Origin: Flavobacteriales bacterium
GTDB taxonomy: Bacteria > Bacteroidota > Bacteroidia > Flavobacteriales_D > Crocinitomicaceae
Assembly (NCBI GenBank): GCA_947462695.1
Contig: CANHQC010000048.1
Coordinates: 1-10,331, forward strand
DNA: 10,331 nucleotides
Direction of reading: 5' to 3'
The notes under the pieces were generated by a model. It did no database searches and was not told the origin of the DNA. It was given only the letters and a program-made list of their open reading frames with translations. Positions 9,901 through 10,331 of this stretch are shown piece by piece (position 1 is the first letter of the stretch; each line of letters opens with the position of its first letter). A program made the position numbers and the translations under genes.

Positions 9901-10331
9901 CCTGTAGCTGGATTTTTTGCGAGAGCAATAATGACTGTTAGAAATGTTTCCGGAACATATGCGATGAATGATGGAACCCTGTTACCTGGTTATAATCAGG
10001 AAACAAGAATTCTTGGATTCAATGGAGGGTTCGATGCACCTTTGGCTGGATTTGTATTTGGTCAGCAGCAATATGATTTACTTGGTCGTCAAACCGATTA
10101 CAATATTGCAACTACGGCTGCAGGTCAAGGCTGGTTGGTTAAAAATGAGAATTTGAATAAGCAGTTTACTATGACGCATTCAAAGAATCTGAATCTAAGG
10201 GCTTCTCTTGAACCTTTGAAAGATGTAACCATAGAACTAACCATGAATCGCACTTTCGGAAATAATTCTAGTGAATTCTACAGATGGAACGATTCAACAC
10301 AAGTGTTTGAAGGTCAAAGCCGCGTTCAGAC
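3991..10331 (+). CDS. sprA: Cell surface protein SprA, T9SS outer-membrane translocon (3' end outside window)
   Basis: The frame is open from the ATG at 3991 to the window edge: 2113 complete codons, no stop or frameshift. SprA proteins run to about 2400 residues, so roughly the last 300 are missing. Established knowledge: SprA (Sov in Porphyromonas) is a very large 36-strand outer-membrane barrel through which folded T9SS clients leave the periplasm; in flavobacteria it is also needed for gliding. Visible here: a Sec signal peptide (residues 1-26: KKK, then a hydrophobic stretch ending KYYA before QD); an N-terminal part rich in beta-strand patterns (LNLVGLIGTKLKVSTSYN); and the family motifs DDFEGSQSTIDLR at 819-831, PDIEDINQDNNLAESESYF at 1161-1179 and WINELRLTDF at 1503-1512. 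After about residue 1510 come many alternating strands with aromatic ends (barrel). Residues 1891-1970 are a charged low-complexity insert. LLVC in the signal peptide is not a good lipobox. The gene lies 7 bases after ruvA and probably uses the promoter at 1088-1118. Confidence 0.95.
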   Translation, partial: MLKKKLIGKLLLLVCTFLSALGKYYAQDTLPFPIQNYIDPTQTQTQSFDLGDPSSVSQTIVYDPITGRYIFKETFSNGLNYRNPSMMTLEEYLEYERQKALRDNWKDKIEEQTEAGQPIEFPIKIGSKAFENFFGSDQITIRPQGAVELSFGVNSSRYDNPILPMKQRRITRFDFNQQIQLNLVGLIGTKLKVSTSYNTQATFDFDNVTKLEYTGDEDQILQKLELGNVALQLPTTLIQGSQTLFGAKTKLKFGRSTIDLIAASSKGKRTEINVSGGAQVQQFELNADNYEVNRHYFINLYHKDHYDEAMSTIPIVNSTINITRIEVWLTNRTSSIENTRNIIAFSDLGEAKIENCQGQPGGFGPSELPDNEANNLYNWAANQPLVRGFANSVLALSTQVTAPGPFQQAIEYEKVENARKLTEQEFTYNAQLGYISLNLPLNNDEVLAVAYEYTYRGDTYQVGEFSTDGIAGQQALILKLLKPTITNPNNKVWDLMMKNVYSIGASQLDQNGFRIDILYNNPATSLLVPFFPQDGVDDKQIVTLIEMDRLNQNNQPFSDGVFDFVPITYTGNRAENGGTINTKNGRIYFSTVEPFGKTLKTKLEAAAIPPLIIDQVVFTELYDSTKTAAQQIPSKNRFSFKGQYQSSVSSDIPLNAINVPEGAVVVTAGGIKLTEGVDYTVDYNLGRVKILNTGILESNAPIKISIESNSVFGFQARSLMGMHYNFKLNDQFNLGATWMRMMERPVTQKVDIGSEPFKNNVIGFDFAYRTDVPFLTKLVDLLPVISTTQKSTFSISGEFAHLIPGQPRAINKDGTSYIDDFEGSQSTIDLRTITAWRLSSIPQGQPDLFPEAVFKDLSAGYKRAKTSWYLIDPLFYQSNSLTPQHIKDNPAMLSDSRMRLVNQTDIFPNLQQQYGSIPNIPILELAYYPSERGMYNYDTTATVNPDGTFTNPENRWGGIMRGLTTNDFEQTNIEFIQFWVLDPFNEDAENANPNSAHSGGDLYFNLGNISEDALPDSRKSFENGLPPTGMSVNDDLDTTAWARISTQQVVVNAFDTDPQSRLNQDVGLDGWANADEKLAFDNYVNWVLSNPILDPATKSRMINDPSSDDYNFYRDDNYDADTLNILQRYKKYNGMEGNSPTTEMSDTANADGYPTQGTNVPDIEDINQDNNLAESESYFQYRVSLRPNDMQVGKNFITNVQTFQNGTKTEKWYQFKIPILDYEKKVNGIQDFRSIRFMRMFMKDFDEEVLLRFARLELIRGEWRRYLEDLTAPGESVQTDPNLTTFNIAAVNVEENDQRSPIKYEIPPGIIREVDPSQTFQRQLNEQSLVLDVCNLQDGDARAAYRNVQFDVRTYKKLKMFVHAEEVLQTLPLDDEDLTLFVRLGTDFNDNYYEYELPLYTTDWGATVAEEIWPEENNVEIVFDDLLNLKKKRNELIASGSTDVSYVVEYNGIDPVNPKRMLKVKGSPNLQGIKTLMVGVRNPGVNQDNPWPDNGDAECAIIWINELRLTDFVSEGGSAAIAQMQVQLADFANVSASGNYSGINWGSVESRVQERQRNEKIGVDMNANVQLGQFFGKRAAVSLPFFYAYSLGLINPEYDPFNPDVRLTDYDLTTRRERAKLGQDFNERKSYNFTNVRKELKAGATAHFWRISNWSANYAYAENLRRDFNTKSDLTKTWTAGLNYNYSFTAKPFEPFKNSEFLKKSKWFALIKDFNLFLTPKNIAFTNDILRTYNERQVRNNMVPDYEFQPVYVKRFTWNRTYSLGYDLTKNLKLTFNANNQALFTEGDGRVDRKLDPEGYQQFRDTVIDQLSTFGTTTDYSHTYAVNYTLPLDKIPATDWMTANFKYGGTYNWQRAPLNQSEFGNIIQNNRTVNVTAQLNFTNLYNKLPYFKKVLGDGKGGRGAVAGKEVGVRNTGEKNQTNSEKTPEATDETEKPESEMTKKERRQAKRKKRKEERQKRAEEKRNGKVHPVAGFFARAIMTVRNVSGTYAMNDGTLLPGYNQETRILGFNGGFDAPLAGFVFGQQQYDLLGRQTDYNIATTAAGQGWLVKNENLNKQFTMTHSKNLNLRASLEPLKDVTIELTMNRTFGNNSSEFYRWNDSTQVFEGQSRVQ

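Noticed and set aside
9662..9928. An antisense frame of 88 codons rich in Phe and Leu
   Set aside because: It is the mirror of the purine-rich Lys/Glu tract in sprA: GAA and AAA codons read as Phe and Leu on the other strand. The membrane-like look is an artefact.
9968..10156. A 62-codon + strand frame inside sprA
   Set aside because: It is out of frame within the continuous sprA coding sequence, and the sprA frame shows clear barrel-strand patterns here.

Overview
The window reads as a stretch of a Bacteroidota chromosome, most likely from class Flavobacteriia. Four things point there: a complete type IX secretion (T9SS) C-terminal sorting domain on the first protein, a SprA-type giant outer-membrane protein at the right-hand end, a promoter of the Bacteroidota form (TTG, 19 bases, TAnnTTTG), and starts without Shine-Dalgarno sequences in A/T-rich DNA. 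The genus cannot be named from what is visible.

Layout, all on the + strand. (1) Bases 1-996 are the 3' part of a gene for a secreted T9SS client protein; its N-terminus lies outside the window. (2) Bases 997-1139 are a 143-base intergenic gap with a strong intrinsic terminator at 1018-1049 and a promoter at 1088-1118. (3) maeB (1140-3404) encodes a malic enzyme fused to a phosphotransacetylase-like domain. (4) ruvA (3408-3983) encodes the Holliday junction-binding subunit and starts 3 bases after maeB ends. (5) sprA (3991 to past the right edge) encodes the outer-membrane translocon of T9SS, also needed for gliding in motile relatives. It starts 7 bases after ruvA ends, and its first 2113 codons are present without interruption. 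There is no gene-free stretch over 300 bases, and I see no RNA genes, mobile elements, CRISPR arrays or long repeats.

maeB, ruvA and sprA look like one transcription unit read from the promoter at 1088-1118. Their roles differ: C4/C3 carbon flux, recombination and branch migration, and protein export. The packing therefore suggests shared expression rather than a shared pathway. The first gene is insulated from this unit by the terminator, but it has a functional link to it: its product carries the tag that the SprA translocon exports.

I did not find a previously undescribed system. The points most worth a second look are the make-up of the operon, a strongly basic charged tract inside SprA, a four-codon minicistron bridging ruvA and sprA, and the apparent loss of phosphotransacetylase catalytic residues in MaeB.
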